The notes under the pieces are model-generated. The model was given only the letters and a program-made list of their open reading frames with translations, was not told the origin of the DNA and did no database searches. DNA of 6,489 nucleotides from Rhodocyclaceae bacterium. Lineage in GTDB: Bacteria > Pseudomonadota > Gammaproteobacteria > Burkholderiales > Rhodocyclaceae. This document shows, one piece after another, positions 1 through 6,441 of this stretch (positions are counted from its first letter, which is position 1; each line of letters starts with the position of its first letter). Both the position numbers and the translations under genes were made by a program. The stretch is taken from the NCBI GenBank assembly GCA_030689585.1, contig JAUYFZ010000011.1, positions 1 to 6,489 of the forward strand, in the 5' to 3' direction.

Positions 1-1447
1 TGTCTTTAAAAGAACGCATACCCGGGTCTTTTAGTGCCTCACTGTCGGGTAATGCGGCATGAAGCTTCACCGAATTAAGTAACTCTTCGACATAGTGACT
101 TAGTAATGCCGTAACCTGTTTTTGAACACTGTTAAAGCGAGAGACGTTCACCAGCATCGATGAATGGTCTTGGCCGCGGCCACGATGAATCCGTACCGCT
201 CTTGCCAGGACAAATCGGCGAACAGCCTCCATAAGACTCTGTGGAAGGGCATTTACCTGGTGAATGATTTTGTGTTTTTCAGGGAATGCAGAAAGATGAT
301 CAGACACCGAAATGACGAAATTCGTAAGATCGCCATCATCACCAAATATTCTTGATGCACTAACGTAGTTTTCCGGCGCTTCCAGCGAAACAATAAAATG
401 TTTCGGAAACAGATCGTCCTCGATCATGTCGTGCTCGGAGTCCGGGTCTATGAATATATTTGCGAAAGGGGTTGCCGTGTAGCCAACATAACTGGTCTGC
501 TCAAACAGGGCGAGAAGCTGCCTTATCAAACTGTTGATGCGTGTTGGGTCGTTTTCGCCAGTTGCCGTATTGATTGACGCATTATCAGCCTCGTCATCGA
601 CCAGCAGCATGGGCGTAGCAAGAATTTTCCCGCCTTTTGTTTCGTTAAGACTGGTTAGCCATTCAATCAAATTATTCAAAACTGAGGTTTGTTTTTTAAT
701 TACGAGGACGATGGGGACATTCACAGAACCTAGCATGAAGTTGCTTGCCCTCTTGGAGCTTTTTCGGAAATCATGTTCTCTGGAGGTAAGACTGTATGGA
801 GTCCTCGCCTTGTCTGAAATCCGACCAACCCCAGTTTTCGCTTCCTTAAATGGCAGATTTTTATCCAGCTTGTCTGTATCGACACCAATAAACGCTTCCT
901 CCAGACGCTGTTGTGTCTGGCTCCGAAGATTGTTGTGCATACCGGCAAGCAGAATAATGATCTTATAACCATAATCTGCGCCCTTGCTGATTACACCACT
1001 GTAGTTTGCCGTCTTGCCGGATTGAACATGACCCACTACCAATCCACGGCGCTTCCACTCGCCCTCTTTCTGAGGGTTCTCCAGGAGCCCCACAATTTTG
1101 TCTGTATCTCGACCGACCGTCCCCACTACCTCCTTCGAAAAACCGACCTGCAGAAGATGCTGACGATAACGATTCCAGTAGAACAGCTCCTCATTAGCGC
1201 GACGCCCCGTTATCCATTCTTCAAACGGTAATTTGACGACTGCTGCATCCGGCATCGAGAGGTCTAGCTTCGATTCTAGCGATTTGGAGATCTGTTCTAT
1301 GAATTGCTCTTTGTCTTCAATCTGAGGAGCGTCTGTGCCAAGCATTTCAAGCATCTGCCGAACAACTGGGCGGATTTTTTCTGGGGGTACTGAAGACATT
1401 CCGTTCAAAACAGCTTTGACCTGGTTTTCGAACTCCTGTGGATTCAA
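1..1447 (-). CDS. Z1-domain SF2 helicase-like ATPase, partial (C-terminus beyond left edge)
   Basis: The minus strand is open without a stop from a TTG at 1447 down to base 1 (482 full codons), so the gene continues outside the window. Visible motifs are those of Z1-domain proteins (Pfam Z1 family, related to superfamily II helicases). Walker A is GHVQSGKT at residues 139-146, the Walker B/DEAD-like motif DDEAD is at 284-288, and motif III, GYTATPFANIF, starts at 322. A motif IV-like strand, SSMLVNVSRF, lies near 430-439. Family members are usually much longer, so roughly half may be missing. Z1 proteins occur with MutL/MORC-like GHKL ATPases in restriction-modification-like defence loci; they are inferred to remodel or translocate on DNA, and nuclease activity is not shown here. 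The TTG start is supported by the AAGGGGAAGG Shine-Dalgarno region just upstream and by the 4-base TTGA overlap with the ATPase stop, which implies translational coupling. The next candidate start is Met17. Family assignment is firm; exact role is inference. Confidence 0.9.
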   Translation of the reverse strand, partial: MNPQEFENQVKAVLNGMSSVPPEKIRPVVRQMLEMLGTDAPQIEDKEQFIEQISKSLESKLDLSMPDAAVVKLPFEEWITGRRANEELFYWNRYRQHLLQVGFSKEVVGTVGRDTDKIVGLLENPQKEGEWKRRGLVVGHVQSGKTANYSGVISKGADYGYKIIILLAGMHNNLRSQTQQRLEEAFIGVDTDKLDKNLPFKEAKTGVGRISDKARTPYSLTSREHDFRKSSKRASNFMLGSVNVPIVLVIKKQTSVLNNLIEWLTSLNETKGGKILATPMLLVDDEADNASINTATGENDPTRINSLIRQLLALFEQTSYVGYTATPFANIFIDPDSEHDMIEDDLFPKHFIVSLEAPENYVSASRIFGDDGDLTNFVISVSDHLSAFPEKHKIIHQVNALPQSLMEAVRRFVLARAVRIHRGRGQDHSSMLVNVSRFNSVQKQVTALLSHYVEELLNSVKLHAALPDSEALKDPGMRSFKD

Positions 1448-2997
1448 TTGCCTTCCCCTTTGCTGCCGTAGCGATCAAGGTACTCGACAATGAACTTTGG
1501 ATTGGATGAAAATGGCTCGATGGAGCGCATCATTTCTGCCACATACTCAGGATTCGCACCAACATCATCTCCAAACAGGAGGCCGGCTAATTTGTCCAGA
1601 TCGTTCGTGGTTTCATTCTTGCAATCAGTTTCCTTGGGTCTTGAAGCCATATCGTTGAACAACATCGCAAATGGGAGCGATTTCCAGACAACAGCCAAAA
1701 TACCATCAAATCTCGTTCTCATCGCAGACGGAAGGTCTGCTCGAAACTCTTCAAAGAGCTTGTGCTTGCGGTTCGGTTCGTAACTCACACGATCATTATG
1801 GTGAAGGCGTTGCCAGATAGATTCCCCAGGCATACTGATAGCGGCATTACCACGATGCTTATATGGTCGCTTGGCAGAATCACGGATGCGGTCCAATATT
1901 GATCGGAGACGTTTCTTGACTGCTTCTGGCGGGCGGGCTCGCGATTTTCTGACATCGATGGTCCAGAGGTGATCCAGGGTGTTTGGTATATCTACCTGAA
2001 CTCTAGCCAGCTTTGTCATCTCATCTTGCCGTGCCATGCGAAACCATGTTCCATGGATAATTAGCCGACGATTACGGTAGATATAGAACCCCTGCCCGCG
2101 AAGATAGCCTTCATTTCCCCCAAGGCGCTCATATTCTTCCGCGCTAACTCTGCTGTGGTGAGGAAGAATGTAGGGCCTGAAGGTTACAGTATCATTCTCA
2201 ATATCCAGCGGCTCCTCCCCAAGATGCATCGTTGCAGGATGCTTGGCGTTGAATGGGTCAAACGCCTCGATTGGATTGTTGTTGACCGCAATCACTATTC
2301 TTGGATGCTTAGGTTCGCCGGAGATAAATCTATGAAAAACGAGAGACACATGCTCGCATATTGAAGCGACCCGTTCGTTCATGACCTGATGCACTCTGCC
2401 TGCGTCATTTCCAAGATCAAGACGATCCAGGCATTGCCAAAGCACCATCGTCCCTTTTGCTCCGAGCATGGACAATCCAGGAAGGGCGTCGAGTTCCGCA
2501 GAGTCAGGGGTTTTTAACACCCATTTATCCTTTGCTCTCACCAAATCAAGATCCCATTGCCTTGCCGACAATACTTTATCTGACATAGAAGCGACGGTAA
2601 CTTTCCTGCACTGAGAAAATGATGCAGTTTTTAGTCCCAATCCGAACCGTCCGAGATCGTCGGATTTTCTTAAGGCAAGAGGATCTCTCCCCCCAGGCCG
2701 CATCGCTTCGACTAGCTCTGATTCTGACATTCCGTGACCGTTGTCAAAAATAGCTAACCATGGCGAAGTCTCGCCTTCCCAACCAAAGCGGATATCTATT
2801 CGTGTTGCTGAAGCAGAAATTGAGTTATCAATTACATCCGCTACTGCGGATTCCAGTGAGTAACCAATATCCCTGAGCGCTTCGACCATACTCGAAGCTT
2901 TAGGCTCGACAATATCCCAACCGTCTTCAAGAGGCTGCGAAAGTGAAGTGGTATTGAATTGCATCTCAGATAAACCATCCTGCCCTGAATTTTGCAT
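1444..2997 (-). CDS. MutL/MORC-like GHKL ATPase (ATP-binding protein of a Z1-type defence system)
   Basis: This is a 517-residue protein with an N-terminal GHKL (Hsp90/gyrase/MutL-type) ATPase domain. Motif I is ADVIDNSISA near residues 53-62 (D54, D57, N58). Motif II is DNGHGM at 85-90. Motif III, GRFGLGLKTAS at 116-126, is the ATP lid, and KGTMVLW at 181-187 is motif IV. Residues ~300-360 (GFYIYRNRRLI and IDVRKSRARPP) resemble the S5-fold transducer domain, and K351 may be the lysine that contacts the ATP gamma-phosphate. I see no MutL-type endonuclease motif in the C-terminal ~130 residues. Family knowledge: such proteins accompany Z1 ATPases, methylases and nucleases in restriction-like loci and are related to eukaryotic MORC ATPases; ATP-driven dimer clamping on DNA is the inferred role. 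It is first in an operon with the Z1 gene. An alternative start at Met12 (2964) has AGGA upstream and may be the real one, because the Shine-Dalgarno before 2997 is weak. Family confidence is high. Confidence 0.9.
   Translation of the reverse strand: MQNSGQDGLSEMQFNTTSLSQPLEDGWDIVEPKASSMVEALRDIGYSLESAVADVIDNSISASATRIDIRFGWEGETSPWLAIFDNGHGMSESELVEAMRPGGRDPLALRKSDDLGRFGLGLKTASFSQCRKVTVASMSDKVLSARQWDLDLVRAKDKWVLKTPDSAELDALPGLSMLGAKGTMVLWQCLDRLDLGNDAGRVHQVMNERVASICEHVSLVFHRFISGEPKHPRIVIAVNNNPIEAFDPFNAKHPATMHLGEEPLDIENDTVTFRPYILPHHSRVSAEEYERLGGNEGYLRGQGFYIYRNRRLIIHGTWFRMARQDEMTKLARVQVDIPNTLDHLWTIDVRKSRARPPEAVKKRLRSILDRIRDSAKRPYKHRGNAAISMPGESIWQRLHHNDRVSYEPNRKHKLFEEFRADLPSAMRTRFDGILAVVWKSLPFAMLFNDMASRPKETDCKNETTNDLDKLAGLLFGDDVGANPEYVAEMMRSIEPFSSNPKFIVEYLDRYGSKGEGN
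1451..1460 (-). promoter_or_regulatory. Ribosome binding site that fixes the TTG start of the Z1 gene
   Basis: On the minus strand the sequence AAGGGGAAGG lies just before CAA and the TTG codon at 1447-1445. The AAGGGG part is 7 bases from the TTG. It lies inside the last codons of the ATPase gene. No ATG or GTG near the overlap has a comparable site, so this supports TTG initiation coupled to termination of the upstream gene. Confidence 0.6.
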
Positions 2998-3647
2998 TAA
3001 AAATTGATCCGTCCCAGAATATGCAATTGTATTGATCTACAAAACTTTTTATTCTGTAACTAAGTTCCATGACACACTGGTGTTCTTGCAGGTGCCTTTT
3101 GCTGGTTTCTTGTGGTCAATCAGCTAGATTGGAACTCGAAATCATCACTGACTTTACTACAAGTAGTTTTTTGAAGTTACCCGCACGCTTAGCCAGACGC
3201 CTACGTCCGGACATATTTCTAATATATTGACGCTCATGATCCCATCATAATCCATTGTTGCGCAATAAGATTGAGCCTTTTCCATCCATGTATTATCGCC
3301 AATAGCTTCCTGACGGGACAGGCACACCGCAGCAACCCACGAATGAGCGGCTATGGCACATAAGTGCCCATTTGGTCAGTTCTCCCAAAGTGGGCATAGG
3401 CGGAATTGCCAGCGCGCTTCCACGACCGGCAGATTTGGCCGAAAAGCGGAAGTTTGGATGTGGCTTACCGACAGACCGTACCGGTAGGGTATGGAAGTTC
3501 ATGTTTTCCGATAGCCGCTATTGAAATTGAGCCATCAACCTTGCTGCGGTAGGCATCGAGAATAGCGAGTTCTTGGCACGTTTCAATCACGGAATCCAGG
3601 TGTCCTCAAAAAACCGCCCCATTTGCTTTCCATCTGAAATTTTATTA
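2998..3647. other. Gene-poor region between defence operon and toxin-antitoxin module
   Basis: I find no convincing gene here. The operon promoter should lie at the left end on the minus strand; the only hint is a TACAAT hexamer (complement of 3026-3031) without a good -35 box. Two minus-strand stretches look like protein. One is a frame ending in TAG at 3157-3159, with a possible ATG at 3285 (42 residues, including YDGIMSVNILEICPDVGVW). The other is an open run from 3605 to a TAA at 3465-3467 (including ETCQELAILDAYRSKVDGS). Neither is recognised and neither has a clear start signal. The part from about 3340 to 3500 resembles non-coding spacer DNA. The whole could be debris of a broken gene. 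No tRNA, integrase or clean attachment site is visible. Confidence 0.5.
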
Positions 3648-3668
3648 GACTAGTCACCTGACTGGTCA
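3648..3668. promoter_or_regulatory. Likely autoregulatory operator of the Phd/VapC-type module
   Basis: Two copies of the 9-mer GACTRGTCA occur at 3648-3656 (GACTAGTCA) and 3660-3668 (GACTGGTCA), with a period of 12 bp. The core GACTAGTC is a perfect palindrome and GACTGGTC a near-perfect one. The repeats lie 16 bp before the antitoxin ATG. Phd/YefM antitoxins usually repress their own operon by binding short palindromes in this position, so the pair fits two dimers bound on nearly the same face of the DNA. Binding is inferred; the repeats are seen directly. Confidence 0.6.
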
Positions 3669-3684
3669 TAGATAGGGGTGTGCC

Positions 3685-3939
3685 ATGAATACTTGGCCTG
3701 TACAAGATGCAAAAGCCCGTTTCAGCGAGCTACTCGACGCCTGCGTCAGCGAGGGGCCGCAAGTGGTCACTCGGCGCGGCGCGGAAACCGCCGTTCTCGT
3801 GCCCATCGCCGAATGGAAGCGATTGAGCAACGCTGCGCGCCCCTCTCTCAAGTCGTTGCTGTTGTCCGATTTCGGTCGCGCGGACTTTGAACTGCCTCAG
3901 CGCGGCTCGGCTCGCCGCCGGCCTGCGGCGACGCTGTAG
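3685..3939 (+). CDS. Type II toxin-antitoxin system antitoxin, Phd/YefM family
   Basis: This 84-residue protein has the normal length of the family. The N-terminal part has the Phd/YefM DNA-binding fold signature: W-x-VQDAKARFSELLDAC (residues 4-19), then EGPQVVTRRGAETAVLVPI and EWKRL near 23-47. The C-terminal part (FELPQRGSARRR) is the flexible tail that normally wraps around and blocks the toxin. The ATG at 3685 has AGGGG 6 bases upstream. The toxin gene begins 7 bases after the stop, so the two form one operon. By family analogy the protein neutralises the PIN toxin and represses its own promoter, alone or in complex, through the repeats at 3648-3668. The gene looks intact. Confidence 0.9.
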   Translation: MNTWPVQDAKARFSELLDACVSEGPQVVTRRGAETAVLVPIAEWKRLSNAARPSLKSLLLSDFGRADFELPQRGSARRRPAATL

Positions 3940-3946
3940 GCTCGCC

Positions 3947-4351
3947 GTGTATCTTCTCGATACCAACATCGTTTCGGAGTTGCGTAAGGTACGCCCACAC
4001 GGGGCGGTGGTCTCGTGGCTCGAAGGCGTCGCCGATGCCGATCTCCACCTCTGCGCCGTGACGCTCGGCGAGATACAGGCCGGCATCGAGATCACGCGCG
4101 AGCAGGACGTCGTTAAAGCACTGGCGATAGAGGCATGGGTCGATCAGGTTGCCGCTACCTACAATGTGCTGCCCATGGATGCCGCGACCTTTCGACTATG
4201 GGCAAAACTGATGCACCGGCAATCGAACACGGTTTATGAGGATGCCATGATTGCAGCTTGTGCAATCATTCATAAGCTCACTGTCGTCACCAGAAATGTC
4301 CGGGATTTCGAGCGTTTTGATGCGCCATTGTTCAATCCGTTCGGGGATTAA
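3947..4351 (+). CDS. vapC: Type II toxin, PIN-domain ribonuclease (VapC/FitB-like)
   Basis: From GTG at 3947 the protein is 134 residues, the typical length of VapC/FitB-type PIN toxins. It opens with the family start VYLLDTNIVSEL. The expected acidic metal-binding residues are present: D5, E42 in AVTLGEIQAG, D99 in YEDAMIAACA and D120 in TRNVRDF, so the active site looks complete. Family role: Mg2+-dependent cleavage of RNA, often tRNA or rRNA, when the antitoxin is degraded; the actual target cannot be told from sequence. I chose GTG because homologues begin with this motif and because AGG (3938-3940) lies 6 bases upstream. A TTG at 3887 is in frame and would add 20 residues overlapping the antitoxin gene, but those residues look unlike the family. 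The Phd/YefM partner is immediately upstream. Confidence 0.9.
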   Translation: MYLLDTNIVSELRKVRPHGAVVSWLEGVADADLHLCAVTLGEIQAGIEITREQDVVKALAIEAWVDQVAATYNVLPMDAATFRLWAKLMHRQSNTVYEDAMIAACAIIHKLTVVTRNVRDFERFDAPLFNPFGD

Positions 4352-4352
4352 A

Positions 4353-4535
4353 TCCCCTGCCGACAGTGAGGAACACGAAGGCGCCGCCATTGGCGCCTTC
4401 CTGTCGCTGTTGGAAAGCGACATCAAATCAGGCAAGCATCTCACCTCTTTGCCGGATGATCTGGCGCAGGCCATGCTGGCATATCATCATGCCGTCGCTC
4501 TCGATGAGGAGATCATCGGTGAAGTTGACCTAATA
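4353..4535 (+). pseudogene. prlF: Remnant of PrlF-family antitoxin (C-terminal half only)
   Basis: The frame contains EEHEGAAIGAFLSLLESDI and, further on, LDEEIIGEVDL. These align by eye with the C-terminal half of PrlF (SohA), whose E. coli version has NAFLRFLDADI and ends VNIDDEIGDDE. The N-terminal AbrB/SpoVT-type DNA-binding half is missing: the preceding DNA is the 3' end of the PIN toxin gene, and the homology begins only about where that gene stops. PrlF normally neutralises the YhaV ribonuclease, whose first codons follow here. The fragment has no start or ribosome binding site of its own, and its frame runs on into the yhaV fragment without a stop. It is non-functional as an antitoxin if this reading is right. 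The assignment rests on remembered family patterns. Confidence 0.65.
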
Positions 4536-4586
4536 ATGCCGAACCACGGTTGGTCTCCGCTCTTTCGCGATTGTTTGGTCTGGTAA
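4536..4586 (+). pseudogene. yhaV: Remnant of YhaV-family toxin (first ~15 codons only)
   Basis: An ATG directly after the PrlF remnant begins MPNHGWSPLFRDCLVW and then stops. YhaV-family toxins start with a similar (N/H)GW-x-LF segment, and yhaV normally follows prlF closely or overlaps it. Similarity ends near base 4580; the next bases (TGG TAA) and the DNA up to rimO do not continue the family. The RelE-like ribonuclease fold is therefore absent and no toxin can be made. Order and position support the identification more than the short peptide does. Confidence 0.5.
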
Positions 4587-4614
4587 CTACAATTCTGAAT
4601 TGCCACAGTAAATT

Positions 4615-5931
4615 ATGTCAAAACCAAAAACTATAGGTATGGTTTCCCTCGGCTGCCCCAAGGCGCTGGTGGATTCGGAGCAGATTCTCACCCGCTTGCG
4701 GGCCGAGGGTTACGTTATTTCACCCAGTTATGAAGGAGCCGATTTGGTGGTGGTCAACACCTGCGGCTTTATCGACGCCGCCGTGGCCGAGTCGCTCGAT
4801 GCCATTGGCGAGGCGCTCAAGGAGAACGGCAAGGTGATCGTCACCGGCTGCCTCGGCGCCAAGTCCGACGTAGTGCTGGAAGCGCATCCGCAGGTGCTGG
4901 CGGTGACCGGCCCGCACGCCGCGGCCGAGGTGATGGCGGCGGTGCATCAGTATCTGCCGCAGCCGCATGATCCGTTCGAGAGCCTGGTCCCGCCCCAAGG
5001 CGTCAAGCTCACGCCGAATCATTACGCCTACCTGAAGATTTCCGAGGGCTGTAACCATCGCTGCACGTTCTGCATTATCCCATCGTTGCGTGGCGATCTG
5101 GTCAGCCGGCCCGTCGGCGAGGTGATGCAGGAAGCGGAAAACCTGGTGAAGGCTGGCGTCAAGGAACTGCTGGTGATCTCCCAGGATACCAGTGCCTATG
5201 GTGTCGATGTCAAATACCGCAGCGGCTTCTGGGGCGGTCGCCCGCTGCGCACCCGGATGACCGAGCTGGCGAGCGCCCTGGGCGAGCTGGGCGTATGGGT
5301 GCGGCTGCATTACGTCTACCCCTATCCCCATGTGGACGAAGTGATTCCGCTGATGGCGCAGGGCAAGATACTGCCTTACCTCGACGTGCCGTTCCAGCAC
5401 GCCAGTCCGCGCATCCTCAAGGCGATGAAGCGGCCCGGCGACATCGAGGGTACGCTGGCGCGCGTCCGCGCCTGGCGCGAGGTGTGCCCGGAAATCACGA
5501 TCCGCAGCACCTTTATCGCCGGCTTTCCCGGCGAGACCGAGGCCGATTTCGAACTGCTGCTGGATTTCCTGCGCGAGGCGGAACTCGACCGCGTCGGCTG
5601 CTTCGCCTACTCCCCGGTGGAAGGGGCGACTGCCAATGCGCTGCCCGGCGCGGTGCCGGAAGAGGTGAAGCAGGAGCGCGTGGCGCGGCTGATGGAATTG
5701 CAGGAAGAAATCAGCGCGGCCAAGCTGGAGCGCAAGATCGGCCAGACTTTCACCGTGCTGGTGGACGAAGTGGACGAGGACGGCGCAGTCGCCCGCAGTG
5801 TGGCGGATGCGCCCGAGATCGACGGCCTGGTCTATATCGAAGAGGCGGGCAATCTGAAGCCCGGCGATTTCGTCGAAGTGGAAATCACCGATGCCGATGC
5901 CCACGATCTGTGGGGGCGGCGCGCCAGTTGA
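4615..5931 (+). CDS. rimO: Ribosomal protein S12 methylthiotransferase RimO
   Basis: This 438-residue protein has the full family length. RimO is a cytoplasmic radical-SAM enzyme that adds a methylthio group to the conserved aspartate of ribosomal protein S12 (residue 88/89 in E. coli numbering), using two [4Fe-4S] clusters. The N-terminal methylthiotransferase domain (about 6-116) has its three cluster cysteines: C14 in [13 protein letters not shown]50 in NTCGF and C79 in TGCLG. The radical-SAM CxxxCxxC motif is C146, C150, C153 in [28 protein letters not shown] (256-273) and [10 protein letters not shown] (303-312) are typical. A TRAM domain (about 373-436) contains DAPEIDG, the form expected for RimO rather than MiaB. 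No strong Shine-Dalgarno precedes the ATG; a TACAAT hexamer at 4588-4593 could be a -10 box, without a clear -35. The 5' flank abuts the yhaV remnant, so the native promoter region may have been replaced. Confidence 0.97.
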   Translation: MSKPKTIGMVSLGCPKALVDSEQILTRLRAEGYVISPSYEGADLVVVNTCGFIDAAVAESLDAIGEALKENGKVIVTGCLGAKSDVVLEAHPQVLAVTGPHAAAEVMAAVHQYLPQPHDPFESLVPPQGVKLTPNHYAYLKISEGCNHRCTFCIIPSLRGDLVSRPVGEVMQEAENLVKAGVKELLVISQDTSAYGVDVKYRSGFWGGRPLRTRMTELASALGELGVWVRLHYVYPYPHVDEVIPLMAQGKILPYLDVPFQHASPRILKAMKRPGDIEGTLARVRAWREVCPEITIRSTFIAGFPGETEADFELLLDFLREAELDRVGCFAYSPVEGATANALPGAVPEEVKQERVARLMELQEEISAAKLERKIGQTFTVLVDEVDEDGAVARSVADAPEIDGLVYIEEAGNLKPGDFVEVEITDADAHDLWGRRAS

Positions 5932-5933
5932 GC

Positions 5934-6392
5934 ATGGACTGGAAAATCCTGTTTCTTATGCTGGCTGCGCTGGGATCGATGCCGGTCTCGTTGCTCGCGG
6001 CGCCCACCACCTTCGAGCCGGTGATCGGCAGCGCCTTGCTGTGCAACGACCAGATTGATCCTGTTTACTTCAAGGATTACCTGACCCGTTTCTACAAGAA
6101 CCCTTACAAGACCGAAGGCGAAGCCTACTGGTTCAAGCCGGATCCGGCACAGAAGCTCTATGATCTGGAGCTGACAGACATTTACGTCAGCACGGAGAGT
6201 AGTCGTTACGCCTTTCTGGGCGTGATCTTCAAGGAAAAACTCGACGTGGCCAGGAAGAAGATGCTGGAGATAAGGGGGGTCAGCTATCTGCCGTTTTCGG
6301 GCGATGCCGTGCTACGGTCGGCACAGGGCAGTTTCCTGATCGAGTACGACAATACCAAAACCAAGCTGTATTGCGTGAAACATAGGATTTAG
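5934..6392 (+). CDS. Conserved hypothetical exported protein
   Basis: This 152-residue protein is not assigned a function. Residues 1-23 form a signal peptide: a short N-terminus with one lysine, a hydrophobic stretch ILFLMLAALG and a probable cleavage site after LLAA before PTTFEPV. The mature protein is therefore about 129 residues and periplasmic or outside the cell. It has two cysteines, C37 in SALLCND and C147 in KLYCVKH, near the two ends of the mature chain, which could form a disulfide. It is rich in aromatic and charged residues and has no further membrane segment. The ATG is 2 bases after the rimO stop (TGA GC ATG), so the gene is probably co-transcribed and coupled with rimO. I have an impression of similar small proteins in betaproteobacteria but could not verify it. 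Upstream in-frame DNA inside rimO is open but is a shadow of that gene. Confidence 0.85.
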   Translation: MDWKILFLMLAALGSMPVSLLAAPTTFEPVIGSALLCNDQIDPVYFKDYLTRFYKNPYKTEGEAYWFKPDPAQKLYDLELTDIYVSTESSRYAFLGVIFKEKLDVARKKMLEIRGVSYLPFSGDAVLRSAQGSFLIEYDNTKTKLYCVKHRI

Positions 6393-6397
6393 TGAGG

Positions 6398-6419
6398 GTG
6401 GGCACGTCTTTGTGCCCAC
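6398..6419 (+). terminator. Perfect 8-bp hairpin after the rimO operon, possible terminator
   Basis: GTGGGCAC (6398-6405) and GTGCCCAC (6412-6419) form a perfect 8-bp stem with a 6-base loop, 5 bases after the stop of the exported-protein gene. No T-run follows (the next bases are GCGGAAAT), so it is not a classic intrinsic terminator. Position suggests a transcript-end or mRNA-stabilising element. Hairpins of this sequence type are frequent between proteobacterial genes, so it may be a dispersed repeat. Confidence 0.4.
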
Positions 6420-6441
6420 GCGGAAATCTCCCTCTCCCCAA

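Noticed and set aside
534..968. A 144-codon open frame on the plus strand
   Set aside because: It lies opposite the Walker B and motif III region of the Z1 gene, whose minus-strand reading has clear family motifs.
3156..3172. ACTAC/GTAGT hairpin followed by T residues as a terminator
   Set aside because: The stem is only 5 bp of mixed composition with a 2-base loop, and no plus-strand gene precedes it.
3293..3502. A 69-codon minus-strand open frame in the gene-poor region
   Set aside because: No ribosome site, composition like spacer DNA, and no recognised motif; it competes with other weak frames in the same stretch.
3887..3946. TTG at 3887 as the start of the PIN toxin
   Set aside because: It would add 20 residues rich in Arg and Ala that overlap the antitoxin gene; the family begins at the YLLDTN strand, which fits GTG at 3947.
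4377..4400. GAAGGCGCC/GGCGCCTTC hairpin with a 6-base loop
   Set aside because: It is a perfect 9-bp stem but lies in the conserved GAAIGAF coding stretch of the prlF remnant and has no T-run, so it is probably a by-product of codon use.
4590..4602. CAATTC-T-GAATTG palindrome before rimO as an operator
   Set aside because: It is short and AT-rich, no regulator is implicated, and rimO is normally a housekeeping gene; chance is enough to explain it.
4720..5904. A 394-codon open frame on the minus strand opposite rimO
   Set aside because: It is a shadow of the GC-rich rimO gene; the translation is rich in His, Arg, Gln and Ala without motifs, while the plus strand has all RimO cysteines.
5295..5933. 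N-terminal extension of the exported protein through an open frame inside rimO
   Set aside because: The residues are low-complexity Arg/Gly/Ala from the alternative frame of rimO, and the signal peptide begins at the ATG at 5934.
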